Below, in pieces: positions 43,690-52,884 of a stretch of 64,000 bases of DNA. Each line of letters starts with the position of its first letter. Within the stretch, counting starts at the first letter, position 1. Made by a program: the position numbers and the translations under genes. The notes below the pieces were generated by a model. It was not told the origin of the DNA. It saw only the letters and a program-made list of their open reading frames with translations, and ran no database searches. Source of the stretch: Paenibacillus sp. S150. GTDB taxonomy: Bacteria > Bacillota > Bacilli > Paenibacillales > Paenibacillaceae. The DNA is taken from assembly GCF_019352175.1 (NCBI RefSeq), contig NZ_JACBYI010000022.1, positions 1 to 64,000 of the forward strand, in the 5' to 3' direction.

Positions 43690-43955
43690 GTAATTGAATG
43701 TAGGAATGGAACCGGCGAACCTGAAAACGCTGATGAAACGCAAGGAGGTTCATAGGGGACGGAAGCGAAGTGTAAAAAGTAACACTAATGGGCTGGAATC
43801 CTGGATTGAACGGGCTTTAGTGGGATTTTGTACACCTAATGGAGGCCTGCTCCCCCCATACGGCTGATTTCAGCCGAATTAGTTGTACTTTTTCCCACTA
43901 AGGATGATCCAGGATCCGAATGAGTTGAATTAGCTATACTTTTTCCCACTAACGA
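43690..43955. repeat. Dispersed non-coding repeat, copy A (partial)
   Basis: Shares long stretches with 55410-55680 and 62675-62925, starting GGAATGGAACCGGCGAACC and including AAAAAGTAACACTAATGGGC and CTCCCCCCATACGGCTGATT. It contains two TACTTTTTCCCACTA motifs. The region after it to 44262 is gene-free and AT-rich. Confidence 0.9.
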
Positions 43956-44262
43956 AAGGGGATTAAGATTACTTTTTCAGACGGTTGAGAAAGTAGCTTT
44001 TTTGAGGAGATCGGAATCATAAACCTTTGATTTATAAGGCGTTTTCTAATCGGAAATCATTAAAAATCGGGTTTCTCAACAGTCTGACTTTTTCCACTTG
44101 GGCGTAGCCGTTTTGTTCTTAATTTTGGTATAAATAAACTTGTGCTTCTCCTGCAGGTTTGATATTATTAATGGGAACATGTGTTTGATTAATGGGATAT
44201 ATAAGAAACTGTGAATGCAGCTGTATTGTATTCCGATTCATTCATTGTAAGGGAGTGAGGCC

Positions 44263-45084
44263 GTGCTGTATTCCGATTCATACATAACATTTAATTACGA
44301 AGAGGCAGGCAAAGGAAGACCGATGCTGATCCTTCACGGCAACGGTCCGGACCATCAGATGATGATGGGCTGTATGGAGCCGTTATTCTCCGAGCAAGAT
44401 GCGTACAGAAGAATTTATGTGGATTTGCCGGGAATGGGAAAGTCTCCTGCCGCAGAATGGATACGTTCCTCGGACGGTATGCTTCAGGCAGTTAAGATGA
44501 TGATTGGGGCATTGATACCGGACGGGCATTTTATACTTGTGGGACAATCCTATGGAGGATATCTAGCGAGGGGGTTAGTAAGGGAATATGCCGATAGTAT
44601 TGATGGGTTGCTGCTGCTCTGCCCCTGCATCATTGCTGACTCCTCCAAGAGGGAGCTGCCGGCGCATGAAGTGATGCTTCGTGATGCTGGATTGTTGGAA
44701 GAGCTGAGTGCAGCGGAGAGGGAAGAATTCACCTCGATTGCGGTAGTACAGAGCAGAGAGACGTGGGAGCGGTTCAGCCGTGAGATACTCAGCGGCCTGC
44801 AACTGGCCGATGAAGCCTTTATGCATAGGATCAGGGCGGCTGGCGGTTATCCCTTTAGCTTTGAGGCGGCTGCGGTGCCTCCTTTTGACAAGCCGGCTCT
44901 GATTATAACGGGAAGACAAGATTCAATGACTGGCTTCAAAGATGCATGGAAGCTGCTGGATATGTATCCGCACGCGACTTTTGCGGTTCTGGATCGTGCC
45001 GGTCACAATTTGCATCTGGAGCAGGAGGAGCTGTTTAAGGTGCTGACAAGAGAGTGGCTTGCAAGAGTGAATAGTGTATCCTAA
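44263..45084 (+). CDS. Alpha/beta hydrolase
   Basis: 273 residues. The alpha/beta-hydrolase fold is recognised by LILHGNGPDHQMMMGCM (oxyanion region), DLPGMGKSP, the nucleophile elbow VGQSYGGYLARG with Ser at about residue 98, the acid in ITGRQDSMTG and the histidine in GHNLHLEQ. GTG 44263 follows GGGAGTGAGG. The substrate is unknown. Just upstream the sequence TGTATTCCGATTCAT occurs at 44228 and again at 44268 inside the gene, a short direct duplication of the start region. Confidence 0.9.
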   Translation: MLYSDSYITFNYEEAGKGRPMLILHGNGPDHQMMMGCMEPLFSEQDAYRRIYVDLPGMGKSPAAEWIRSSDGMLQAVKMMIGALIPDGHFILVGQSYGGYLARGLVREYADSIDGLLLLCPCIIADSSKRELPAHEVMLRDAGLLEELSAAEREEFTSIAVVQSRETWERFSREILSGLQLADEAFMHRIRAAGGYPFSFEAAAVPPFDKPALIITGRQDSMTGFKDAWKLLDMYPHATFAVLDRAGHNLHLEQEELFKVLTREWLARVNSVS

Positions 45085-45194
45085 ATGTTGGCACAATGCT
45101 GCTCCTGTTCACCGGGTGAAACGAATACGAGCATTCCGCCGATGATGTTGTCATCTGCCAGCAGCTTGTAAGCTTGTATAGTAACCTTATTCCA

Positions 45195-45494
45195 TCATTT
45201 TGCTCTCCGGGAACTGGAGCCGTATCCCGGCGGCCCGTCTTCCGCTTTGTTCTGAAACCGCTGTGCGTCTTCATCAAATGTTCTTTTATGAGCTTCCGCC
45301 AGCTTGCTGGCGTCCTGGGGACGGGTTAATAGAAAGGACAGCGTAGGCGTATACTCCCTTGGTATTTTATGTAATGCAGCATCAGACGCAGCCATAGTTT
45401 CTGCTGCGCCTGATTTCACCCGGTTATCATTGAATATATCCTTATATTTCCTGATTTCCGGCTCCCTGTAGAGTCTATTCCTTGCTTGTGCCAT
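45195..45494 (-). CDS. Uncertain small ORF downstream of the NAD-dehydrogenase gene
   Basis: 99 residues if started at ATG 45494, overlapping the 3' end of the dehydrogenase gene by 20 bases in another frame. The product is charged and hydrophilic (IPREYTPTLSFLLTRPQD, then AHKRTFDEDAQRFQNKAEDG). No family is recognised and there is no good ribosome binding site. It is listed because the 390-base gap has nothing else, and it could be a degraded gene. Confidence 0.25.
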   Translation of the reverse strand: MAQARNRLYREPEIRKYKDIFNDNRVKSGAAETMAASDAALHKIPREYTPTLSFLLTRPQDASKLAEAHKRTFDEDAQRFQNKAEDGPPGYGSSSRRAK

Positions 45495-46377
45495 CGCCGA
45501 TTTTCCGGCCGATCCATTCTTCATAGGATTTGACCACAGCGGACAGATCTTCATCTCCGCAGCCATGGTTGAATCCGGCCTGGAACATGCTTTTGGCTAC
45601 GCCAAGCATTGGTGAAGGCACACCTGTGGAGTCGCTGAGAGAGGAAGCCAGCTTGAGATCCTTCAGCATCAGCGCCAGGGAAAACTGGTTGCTGAAGTCA
45701 TTGTCAATGATCTTCTGGCCCTTCAGCTCGGCTTGCTTGCTGCCGGCCGACCCGTTCTTCACGAGTTCCAGAAACTTGTCTGCAGGGACGCCCGATTTGA
45801 CGGCAATGGAGAAGCCTTCGGCGAGCGCGACATTATGAATGCCGACCATGGCGTTATGGGCCAGCTTCGCGACGGCACCGCTGCCGTTGTCTCCCATGTG
45901 CAGCAGCAGTCTGCCCATGGAGTCAAAAATATCGCGGTGCTCTTCAATGACGCCGGCGTTGCCGCCGACCATGAACACCAGTGTCCCGTCAATGGCGGCC
46001 GGTTTACTGCCCGTTACCGGGGCATCGAGGAACCTGCCGCCCCGTTCCTCCACTGCTGCGGCGATTTCGCGCGCCAGACCGGGAGAAATCGTACTCGAAT
46101 CAACAACGGTTATCCCCGGCTCCAGAACATTCAGAATCCCATCCGGGCCGTAGAATACGTCGCGGATAGAATCATCATTGCTGATCATGGTAATAATAAC
46201 ATCCTTGCCCTGGGCGGCATTTTGTGGAGTTGCGGCGACCTGGGCGCCTTCTGCCCTCAGAGGCTCGCTTTTGGCTGCTGTGCGGTTGTAGACGGTAACC
46301 CCAAAACCGCTGCGCAGCAGGTTGGAAGCCATAGGTGCTCCCATCGTTCCGAGTCCGATAAAGCCGATCTGTTTCAT
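45475..46377 (-). CDS. 3-hydroxyisobutyrate dehydrogenase-family NAD(P)-dependent oxidoreductase
   Basis: 300 residues of the beta-hydroxyacid dehydrogenase family (HIBDH, GarR/GlxR). The N-terminal Rossmann motif is IGFIGLGTMGAPMASNLLRS; the substrate-binding DAPVTGSKPAAIDGTLVFMV and the catalytic lysine in GSGAVAKLAHNAMV near residue 171 are present. The helical C-terminal domain is complete. ATG at 46377 has AAGGTGGAA ahead. Candidate reactions are reduction of tartronate semialdehyde or oxidation of 3-hydroxyisobutyrate; the substrate cannot be told from sequence alone. Confidence 0.92.
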   Translation of the reverse strand: MKQIGFIGLGTMGAPMASNLLRSGFGVTVYNRTAAKSEPLRAEGAQVAATPQNAAQGKDVIITMISNDDSIRDVFYGPDGILNVLEPGITVVDSSTISPGLAREIAAAVEERGGRFLDAPVTGSKPAAIDGTLVFMVGGNAGVIEEHRDIFDSMGRLLLHMGDNGSGAVAKLAHNAMVGIHNVALAEGFSIAVKSGVPADKFLELVKNGSAGSKQAELKGQKIIDNDFSNQFSLALMLKDLKLASSLSDSTGVPSPMLGVAKSMFQAGFNHGCGDEDLSAVVKSYEEWIGRKIGDGTSKE

Positions 46378-46625
46378 TCCATTTCCACCTTCGCTCTTTG
46401 AGATTGCATGCCTTCATTCATTCTATCACGGCACCCGGGGTTGTTCCACAAATCCATGCTTTGCTATGCACGGGAAACGCTTCCACTAAAATTCCGAAAA
46501 CCTGGTTCAAAAGCCCGGGGTGTGCCTTAAGACCTTGCCAGTCAAGGCAAATTAAAGTATCCTATTATAAAGTTGTAACAAACGGTGTCAAATCTAAAGA
46601 GATAAACAGGAGGTTACCATTACCG

Positions 46626-47981
46626 ATGTCCAAGAAGATTAATTTTGACTACACCAAGGCGCTCTCCTTCTTCAGCCAGCATGAGATTGACTACTTTGCC
46701 GCTCCGGTGAAGCTGGCCCATGAGCAGCTTCATAACAAGAGCGGAGCAGGTTCAGACTATCTGGGCTGGATCGATCTGCCAACAGCGTATGACAAGGAAG
46801 AGTTCGCCCGTATCCAGCAGGCGGCCAAGAAGATTCAAAGCGATTCCGATGTGCTGATCGTTATCGGTATCGGTGGTTCCTATCTTGGCGCGCGTGCAGC
46901 GATTGAGGCCTTGTCGCATTCCTTCTATAACAACCTGTCCAAAGACAAACGCAAAACACCGGAAGTTTATTTCGCAGGGAACAATATCAGCTCGACATAT
47001 ATCACACATTTGCTCGATCTTGTAGAGGGCAAGGACTTCTCCGTGAACGTAATCTCCAAATCCGGCACGACCACTGAGCCGGCTATCGCCTTCCGCATTT
47101 TCCGCGCAGCGCTGGAGAAGAAATACGGCAAGGAAGAGGCTCGCAAACGCATCTACGCTACCACCGACAAGGAGAAAGGCGCACTCAAGAAGCTTGCGAA
47201 TGAAGAAGGCTATGAGTCGTTCATTATTCCTGACGATGTAGGCGGACGTTATTCCGTCCTTACACCGGTTGGCCTGCTGCCGATCGCCGTAGCGGGAATC
47301 AACATTGAAGAAATGATGCAAGGGGCCGCAGCTGCAGCCGATGAGTTCAACAACCCTGATGTGGCTGCCAACCAGAGCTATCAATATGCCGCAGTCCGCA
47401 ATGCATTGTACCGCAAGGGCAAAACAACGGAAATCCTCGTCAACTACGAGCCTTCCCTGCACTTTGTATCCGAATGGTGGAAGCAATTGTACGGCGAAAG
47501 CGAGGGCAAGGATTTCAAAGGCATTTATCCATCCTCCGTTGATTTCTCCACAGACCTGCACTCGATGGGCCAGTTCATCCAAGAGGGCAACCGCAACATT
47601 TTTGAAACGGTGATCCAGGTTGAACAGGTTCAGCATCATGTATCTATTGAGAATGATCCGGACGATCTGGACGGTCTGAACTTCCTGACCGGCAAGACGA
47701 TGGATTTTGTCAACAAAAAAGCGTTCCAGGGCACGATGCTGGCACACACAGACGGACAGGTGCCGAACCTGATCGTGACCATCCCGGACCAGACGCCTTA
47801 TACCTTCGGGTACCTGGTGTACTTCTTTGAAAAAGCCTGCGGAATCAGCGGATATCTGCTGGGCGTTAACCCGTTCGACCAACCGGGCGTAGAAGCATAC
47901 AAGAAGAACATGTTCGCGCTGCTTGGCAAACCGGGCTACGAGAAAGAAAAGGCTGAGCTCGAAGCCAGACTTACCGAATAG
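46626..47981 (+). CDS. pgi: Glucose-6-phosphate isomerase
   Basis: 451 residues, the size of the Bacillus-type enzyme, interconverting glucose 6-phosphate and fructose 6-phosphate. Motifs: VIGIGGSYLGARAAIEAL, VISKSGTTTEPAIAF and GQFIQEGNRNIFETVI. I use ATG 46626 (MSKKINFDYTKALSFF), the conserved family start, 12 bases after AGGAGG. The frame stays open to 46398 but that extension has no family resemblance. The promoter region lies near 46536-46568; the inverted repeat TTGCC-AGTCAA-GGCAA is at 46535-46550. Confidence 0.97.
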   Translation: MSKKINFDYTKALSFFSQHEIDYFAAPVKLAHEQLHNKSGAGSDYLGWIDLPTAYDKEEFARIQQAAKKIQSDSDVLIVIGIGGSYLGARAAIEALSHSFYNNLSKDKRKTPEVYFAGNNISSTYITHLLDLVEGKDFSVNVISKSGTTTEPAIAFRIFRAALEKKYGKEEARKRIYATTDKEKGALKKLANEEGYESFIIPDDVGGRYSVLTPVGLLPIAVAGINIEEMMQGAAAAADEFNNPDVAANQSYQYAAVRNALYRKGKTTEILVNYEPSLHFVSEWWKQLYGESEGKDFKGIYPSSVDFSTDLHSMGQFIQEGNRNIFETVIQVEQVQHHVSIENDPDDLDGLNFLTGKTMDFVNKKAFQGTMLAHTDGQVPNLIVTIPDQTPYTFGYLVYFFEKACGISGYLLGVNPFDQPGVEAYKKNMFALLGKPGYEKEKAELEARLTE

Positions 47982-48107
47982 CTTTGCCGAACACCGCAGA
48001 TTATTCATACAATTAGCAGCCACCAGGGAGCAGCCCATAGGTAATTCAATACCATGGCCTGCTCCTAATATATATCAAATTATTATATGGATGTAAGGAA
48101 TGGAACA

Positions 48108-48743
48108 ATGATGCTGGAACAATACCGGACGGTTCGCTCTCCCGGTTCCCGGGAAGTCGTAATCCGTAAATCACGCTTTATCGGCCATGTTATGCCGGTG
48201 GAGAACGAAGAAGAAGCGGTGCAATTTATTGAGAGCATCAAGAAGCAGCATTGGAATGCCACGCATAACTGCTCTGCTTATATGATCGGTGAGCGGGACG
48301 AGATCCAGAGACAGTCGGATGACGGGGAACCGAGTGGAACGGCCGGTAAACCGATCTTGGAGGTAATCCGCAGCCAAAATGTTAAAAATGTCGCAATTGT
48401 TGTCACCCGTTATTTCGGAGGCATTATGCTGGGCGCAGGCGGACTGATCCGGGCGTATACGGATGGGGCTGTACTGGCACTCGAAGCTGGAGAAGTAATC
48501 ACCCGTGTGCTTAGGCGAGAGGTATTTGTGGAAATCGACTACACCTGGCTGGGCAAGGTTGAGAATGAGCTGAGGGGAAGAGGCATACAGACCGGTGAAA
48601 CTTTGTTTACGGATAAAGTTACGCTGCTGTGTCTGCCGCGCAATGATGAAGGCGATGCATTTATGGCATGGATAACAGATCTTACCCAGGGGCAAGCACT
48701 GGTTACAGAAGGGCGGCGGCTTTACTACAGCGAAGGGGAATAA
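48108..48743 (+). CDS. YigZ/IMPACT family protein
   Basis: 211 residues. The N-terminal UPF0029 domain carries SRFIGHVMPVENEEEAVQFI, HWNATHNCSAYMIG, QSDDGEPSGTAGKPILEVI and VVTRYFGGIMLGAGGLIRAY, all family hallmarks; a DUF1949 domain follows. IMPACT proteins are linked to translation control and YigZ to possible RNA or nucleotide binding; the exact role is unknown. ATG 48108 has AAGGAATG ahead, better placed than ATG 48087. The TetR gene follows after three bases. Confidence 0.92.
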   Translation: MMLEQYRTVRSPGSREVVIRKSRFIGHVMPVENEEEAVQFIESIKKQHWNATHNCSAYMIGERDEIQRQSDDGEPSGTAGKPILEVIRSQNVKNVAIVVTRYFGGIMLGAGGLIRAYTDGAVLALEAGEVITRVLRREVFVEIDYTWLGKVENELRGRGIQTGETLFTDKVTLLCLPRNDEGDAFMAWITDLTQGQALVTEGRRLYYSEGE

Positions 48744-48746
48744 GAT

Positions 48747-49328
48747 ATGGCAAGAAGAGCAGTCGAACAGGAGTTGTCGAGGGAAAGAATATTGGAAGCG
48801 GCCAGGCATCTGTTCATCACCAAAGGTTACCGGGCGATATCGATGCGCAGCATCGGCCAGCATCTGGGGTACAGCCATGGTTCGCTCTATTATCATTTCA
48901 AGGAAAAGGCGGAGTTGTTCTACGCCATCGTCGTCGAAGATTTCAATCATGTAGCCACATTGCTGAATCAGGTAATGCATACTCCGCTTGAACCGGGGAT
49001 GACCCGTGTGGAGCAGCTGATTATGGAATTTATCCGTTTTGGTATAGATCACCCCTATCAGTACGAGATCATGTTCATGATCCGGGACGAAGAGCTTCTT
49101 GCTTATTGCCGCGCGGAACAGGGACGATGTTTTGAGTTATTTGCAAGTATTGTCCGCTGCCACATGAAGGAAGAGGGTTATGTGTCGGAGGATTGGCAGA
49201 GTATACCGCTAACCTTGTTCTTGTCCGCACACGGATTTATCTCTTATTATATCCAGGATAAGGTTTCGTTCGAGGATGTCAGGCAGGCCGCATTAACGCA
49301 TGTCAAGGTATTAAGCCGCAGTTTGTAG
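48747..49328 (+). CDS. TetR/AcrR-family transcriptional regulator
   Basis: 193 residues. The N-terminal helix-turn-helix is typical: RERILEAARHLFITKGYRAI, MRSIGQHLGYSHGSLYYHFK and KAELFYAIV. The C-terminal ligand domain has no specific match. It starts three bases after yigZ, so the two are co-transcribed. The ligand and target are unknown. Confidence 0.93.
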   Translation: MARRAVEQELSRERILEAARHLFITKGYRAISMRSIGQHLGYSHGSLYYHFKEKAELFYAIVVEDFNHVATLLNQVMHTPLEPGMTRVEQLIMEFIRFGIDHPYQYEIMFMIRDEELLAYCRAEQGRCFELFASIVRCHMKEEGYVSEDWQSIPLTLFLSAHGFISYYIQDKVSFEDVRQAALTHVKVLSRSL

Positions 49329-49423
49329 CTACTGTGTTTTTTTTAACGCTTCTCGGTTTAGCGCGTTGCATTGGTATAACTTTGATTGGTGAAAGTGTGA
49401 AAGAAACTATAATATGTATAGAA

Positions 49424-49460
49424 GGCGGCTCTGCAGGAAATTGCGGAGCCGCCATTTTTG
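49424..49460 (+). terminator. Terminator of yigZ-tetR
   Basis: GGCGGCTC (49424-49431) pairs with GAGCCGCC (49446-49453), followed by ATTTTTG. Confidence 0.85.
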
Positions 49461-49519
49461 AGCATCTGTAAGGAGATTTGCCGGCAGCGGCTTCCAACCC
49501 GCAACGTGGGGTGCCTTGT

Positions 49520-49921
49520 TCACCCTTCCATTATTTTCATGCAGCATTGCCGGCGTCTCGGACCGTCGAACTCGCAGAAATAAATTCCCTGCCAGCGTCC
49601 AAGCAGCAGCTCGCCTTCATGAATAATAATGCTTTGTGAGGGACCGGCGGTTATGGACTTCAGATGAGAGGCCGTATTGCCTTCCGCATGGCGGTATTTG
49701 GGATGCTCCCAAGGGTAGACCTCGTCAAGTCTCATCAGCACATCATGCTTGACATCCGGGTCGGCATTTTCATTGATAGCTATTCCTGCTGTGGTATGCG
49801 GGCAATATACAACGATGATTCCATTCTGTACACCGCTTTTTTTGACATAGGAAATGACTTCGCGGGTGATGTCCCGCAGCTCATCCCGCTTGCTGGTACT
49901 GATCTCCATGGTATGAAGCAT
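49520..49921 (-). CDS. yjbQ: YjbQ/UPF0047 family protein
   Basis: 133 residues. The UPF0047 family is recognised by VVYCPHTTAGIAINENADPD, DEVYPWEHPKYRHAEGNTAS, HLKSITAGPSQSI and LGRWQGIYFCEFDGPRRR. Members have secondary thiamine-phosphate synthase activity in vitro; the true role is unsettled. I use ATG at 49921 (MLHTMEIS) with GGGGAGAG ahead; the frame is open to 49996. It is divergent from the sulfate transporter operon. Confidence 0.92.
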   Translation of the reverse strand: MLHTMEISTSKRDELRDITREVISYVKKSGVQNGIIVVYCPHTTAGIAINENADPDVKHDVLMRLDEVYPWEHPKYRHAEGNTASHLKSITAGPSQSIIIHEGELLLGRWQGIYFCEFDGPRRRQCCMKIMEG

Positions 49922-50107
49922 AATGCTCTCCCCTCTCTGTACAATAAATATACTATAGTTTACCCCAAAACGAACGAAAGTAATTGACGGGGGCAAGCGG
50001 CATTTGGTAAAGTAGTGATAACTTTAAACCAAGTATATTAATAGGAATAATTATGGCTGGGAAAGCGAGTATACCGACCGGAAAGCCGGAGGTGGGGGGA
50101 CTTATTT

Positions 50108-50923
50108 TTGAATATGCTGCTTAGACACAAGGGGTGGACCTGGGGGTTCCGCACGACAATCCTGCTTTATTTTGTTGTACTTATTGTTCTGCCGATACTC
50201 GGGGTCTATTACAACTCATTTTCGCTTGGCTTCGGCAGTTTTGCCGAGAGCATCAGTGACCCGATTGCCTGGAAGTCGGTTTTGCTGACACTGAAGCTCG
50301 CTGTTGTTGCTGCAATCATTAATGTTCTGCTCGGCACGATGATTGCCTGGGTGCTGATCCGCTACCGGTTTCCCGGAAAGGCGCTGCTGAACAGTCTGGT
50401 TGACCTTCCCTTTGCGCTGCCGGCAGCGGTTGGAGGGCTGATGATCCTGCTGCTGCTTGGTCCGGGCAGCCTGATCGGAGGATTCGCAGAAGCGCTGGGA
50501 TTCGAAATTGTGTTTCATCAGCCGGCGATTGTGATCGCCATGGTCTTTGTAACCTTTCCGTTCGTGATCCGGGCAGTGCAGCCGCTGCTGGAGGAGCTTG
50601 ATTCTTCAGAAGAAGAGGCGGCCTATACGATGGGCGCCAAGAGCAGCCGGGTATTCCTGCAGGTGATACTGCCCTCCATGGCCCCGGGGATGATCGGCGG
50701 AGGCATGCTGGCATTTTCGCGGGCGCTGGCTGAATTTGGGGCGGTCGTGCTGGTGGCGGGCAACATTCCGGGGCGTACGCTGGTGTCCTCCGTGTTTATT
50801 TTCGGTGAAGTGGAGAGCGACAATCCGGTTGGGGCAGCAGCGGTTTCCATTATTTTGTTGACTTTGTCCTTTGTGATTCTCTGGCTGATCAACCTGCTGC
50901 AGATGCGGGGGAGAGGAGCATGA
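50108..50923 (+). CDS. cysT: Sulfate/thiosulfate ABC transporter permease CysT
   Basis: 271 residues with about six helices. It shows the permease signature EEAAYTMGAKSSRVFLQVIL (the EAA loop that contacts the ATPase), and SRALAEFGAVVLVAGNIPGR, specific to CysT/CysW-type sulfate permeases. TTG 50108 follows GGAGGTGGGGGGA; ATG 50114 is also possible. It begins the operon cysT-cysW-cysA-binding protein. The upstream gap (49922-50107) holds AATAGGAATAATT, reminiscent of CymR-type sulfur control sites, but that is weak. Confidence 0.94.
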   Translation: MNMLLRHKGWTWGFRTTILLYFVVLIVLPILGVYYNSFSLGFGSFAESISDPIAWKSVLLTLKLAVVAAIINVLLGTMIAWVLIRYRFPGKALLNSLVDLPFALPAAVGGLMILLLLGPGSLIGGFAEALGFEIVFHQPAIVIAMVFVTFPFVIRAVQPLLEELDSSEEEAAYTMGAKSSRVFLQVILPSMAPGMIGGGMLAFSRALAEFGAVVLVAGNIPGRTLVSSVFIFGEVESDNPVGAAAVSIILLTLSFVILWLINLLQMRGRGA

Positions 50924-51717
50924 GGAAGCTGTGGATTGGACTCACTTATCTTGTTTTCTTCCTGCTGATTGCTGCGCCGCTCGGGAAAATGACGGCCGGC
51001 GCTTTCAGTGAAGGGCCCGGCGGCTTCCAGGATGCGCTAACCCGCCCTGAAGCGCTGCATGCGCTGATGATGACGGGGTTCGTTGTAGTAGTAGTCACGC
51101 TGCTTAATACGGTATTCGGCATTATGATGGCTCTGTATCTGGTGCGGGCGGACTGGCTGGGCAGACGGGTAAAAGGGCTGATGAACAGCATCGTCGATCT
51201 CCCTTATGCCGTATCGCCGGTTATCGGCGGACTGATGATTGTGCTGCTGCTCGGTCCGGACAGTGCGCTGGGTGCTGTATTCGAACAGATCGGGCTGAAG
51301 ATTGTATATGCTTTTCCGGGAATGGTCATTGCCACCCTCTTTGTGACCTTCCCCCTGATGGTGCGCGAGGTCATGCCGGTGCTTCAGGAGATCGGCTCGC
51401 AGCAGGAGGAGGCGGCTTCGACGCTCGGAGCGTACGGCTGGACCACCTTCTGGAAGGTGACATGGCCCTCCATCCGCTGGGCTGTCATCTATGGTGTGAT
51501 CCTGACGGTTGCCCGCTCGTTGGGAGAATTCGGGGCGGTGCTTGTCGTTTCAGGCAATATCATGAACAAAACCCAGACCGCGACCACGCTGGTCTACCAA
51601 GACGTCGAGAATTTCAATGTAACGGCTGCGGGCGGCATAGCGCTGGTACTGGCCGCATTTTCCGCAGGACTGCTGCTGCTTATGGAATGGACCAAGAGAA
51701 GAAAGGAAGTGCATTAA
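50920..51717 (+). CDS. cysW: Sulfate/thiosulfate ABC transporter permease CysW
   Basis: 265 residues, about six helices. It has the EAA loop QQEEAASTLGAYGWTTFWKV and SLGEFGAVLVVSGNIMNKTQ, which with YQDVENFNVTAA is typical of CysW. The start ATG overlaps the cysT stop (ATGA), and GGGGAGAGGAG precedes it. CysT and CysW form the membrane pair. Confidence 0.95.
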   Translation: MRKLWIGLTYLVFFLLIAAPLGKMTAGAFSEGPGGFQDALTRPEALHALMMTGFVVVVVTLLNTVFGIMMALYLVRADWLGRRVKGLMNSIVDLPYAVSPVIGGLMIVLLLGPDSALGAVFEQIGLKIVYAFPGMVIATLFVTFPLMVREVMPVLQEIGSQQEEAASTLGAYGWTTFWKVTWPSIRWAVIYGVILTVARSLGEFGAVLVVSGNIMNKTQTATTLVYQDVENFNVTAAGGIALVLAAFSAGLLLLMEWTKRRKEVH

Positions 51718-51718
51718 T

Positions 51719-52780
51719 ATGCATGTGGAAGTCCGGGGACTTGATAAGCATTTTGGAGATTTTCATGCGGTGAAGGATGTCAATTTCGGAATTACCAAAG
51801 GCCATCTTATTGGGCTGCTTGGTCCTAGCGGCGGCGGCAAAACCTCGATCCTGCGCATGCTTGCGGGACTGGAGACGCCGGACAGCGGCGAAATTATTTT
51901 TCATGGCACAAAGGTAAATAATCTTCCGCCACAGGAACGCGAGATCGGCTTTGTGTTCCAAAACTATGCGCTGTTCAAGCACATGACTGTGTATGAGAAT
52001 ATCGCCTTCGGCCTGAAGGTGAAAAAAGCGAACAAAAGCGCAATTCAGAACCGTGTGGCCGAGCTGGTGGAGCTGACGGGACTGAAGGGCTTTGAAAAAC
52101 GTTATCCGCATCAGCTCTCGGGCGGTCAGCGCCAGCGGGTCGCTTTTGCCCGGGCGCTGGCGCCGGAGCCGCAGCTGCTGCTGCTGGATGAACCGTTCGC
52201 GGCGATTGACGCCAAAATCCGGCAGGAGCTGCGAGCATGGCTGCGCGAGCTGATTGAGCGCGTTGGCATCACCTCCATTTTCGTGACCCATGACCAGGCT
52301 GAAGCGATTGAAGTGGCGGATGAGATTATGATTATTAATCAGGGACGCCTGGAGCAGAAGGGTACGCCATGGGATATTTATAAGGAGCCGAAGACACCGT
52401 TTGTGGCAACCTTTGTCGGTCAGTCGACGCTGATCGAGAATGCCTCGGAGCTCAAGGGCTTCGATAACACAGACGGCAACAAGGCCAAGGCCCTTATTCG
52501 TCCGGAATATATCGAGGTGGGCAATATCAATGAATTCAAAATGGCATCGGCCACCGAGCTGGGCATTGTGAAGCACCTGCATTTCCGCGGCAGCGAATGG
52601 CTGGTTGAGGTGGAAGTGAACGGTCACAAGCTGGTGACCTACCGCTCCCTGGAGAAGGAGACGCTTGCGCCGGGCCAGGAAATCGCCGTGCTTGTCCACC
52701 GGGCCTACCTGTTCAATGATGAGCGGAGCTGGATTCAAGAGAACGGGCTGAAGGAAGATCCAATGCCTGTGTTTATTTAA
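51719..52780 (+). CDS. cysA: Sulfate/thiosulfate ABC transporter ATPase CysA
   Basis: 353 residues, the length of a CysA with a C-terminal regulatory TOBE-like domain. Walker A LGPSGGGKTSILRMLAG, Q-loop FVFQNYALFKHMTV, signature LSGGQRQRVAFARAL, Walker B LLLLDEPFAAIDAKIRQELR and H-loop FVTHDQAEAIEVAD are all present. ATG 51719 lies one base after the cysW stop, with AAAGGAAG ahead. Confidence 0.95.
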   Translation: MHVEVRGLDKHFGDFHAVKDVNFGITKGHLIGLLGPSGGGKTSILRMLAGLETPDSGEIIFHGTKVNNLPPQEREIGFVFQNYALFKHMTVYENIAFGLKVKKANKSAIQNRVAELVELTGLKGFEKRYPHQLSGGQRQRVAFARALAPEPQLLLLDEPFAAIDAKIRQELRAWLRELIERVGITSIFVTHDQAEAIEVADEIMIINQGRLEQKGTPWDIYKEPKTPFVATFVGQSTLIENASELKGFDNTDGNKAKALIRPEYIEVGNINEFKMASATELGIVKHLHFRGSEWLVEVEVNGHKLVTYRSLEKETLAPGQEIAVLVHRAYLFNDERSWIQENGLKEDPMPVFI

Positions 52781-52884
52781 TATATAGAAGTGTTTCTAGG
52801 CTTTCGGGGTCCCGGCAAAGTGCCTGAGTAAGCTTCGAAGCCAAATCCCCACGGGGGTATCCTGTCAAAGGAAGTGTCACCGGT

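Noticed and set aside
46398..46625. N-terminal extension of glucose-6-phosphate isomerase
   Set aside because: The conserved family start and AGGAGG support ATG 46626; the extension has no family resemblance and covers the promoter region.
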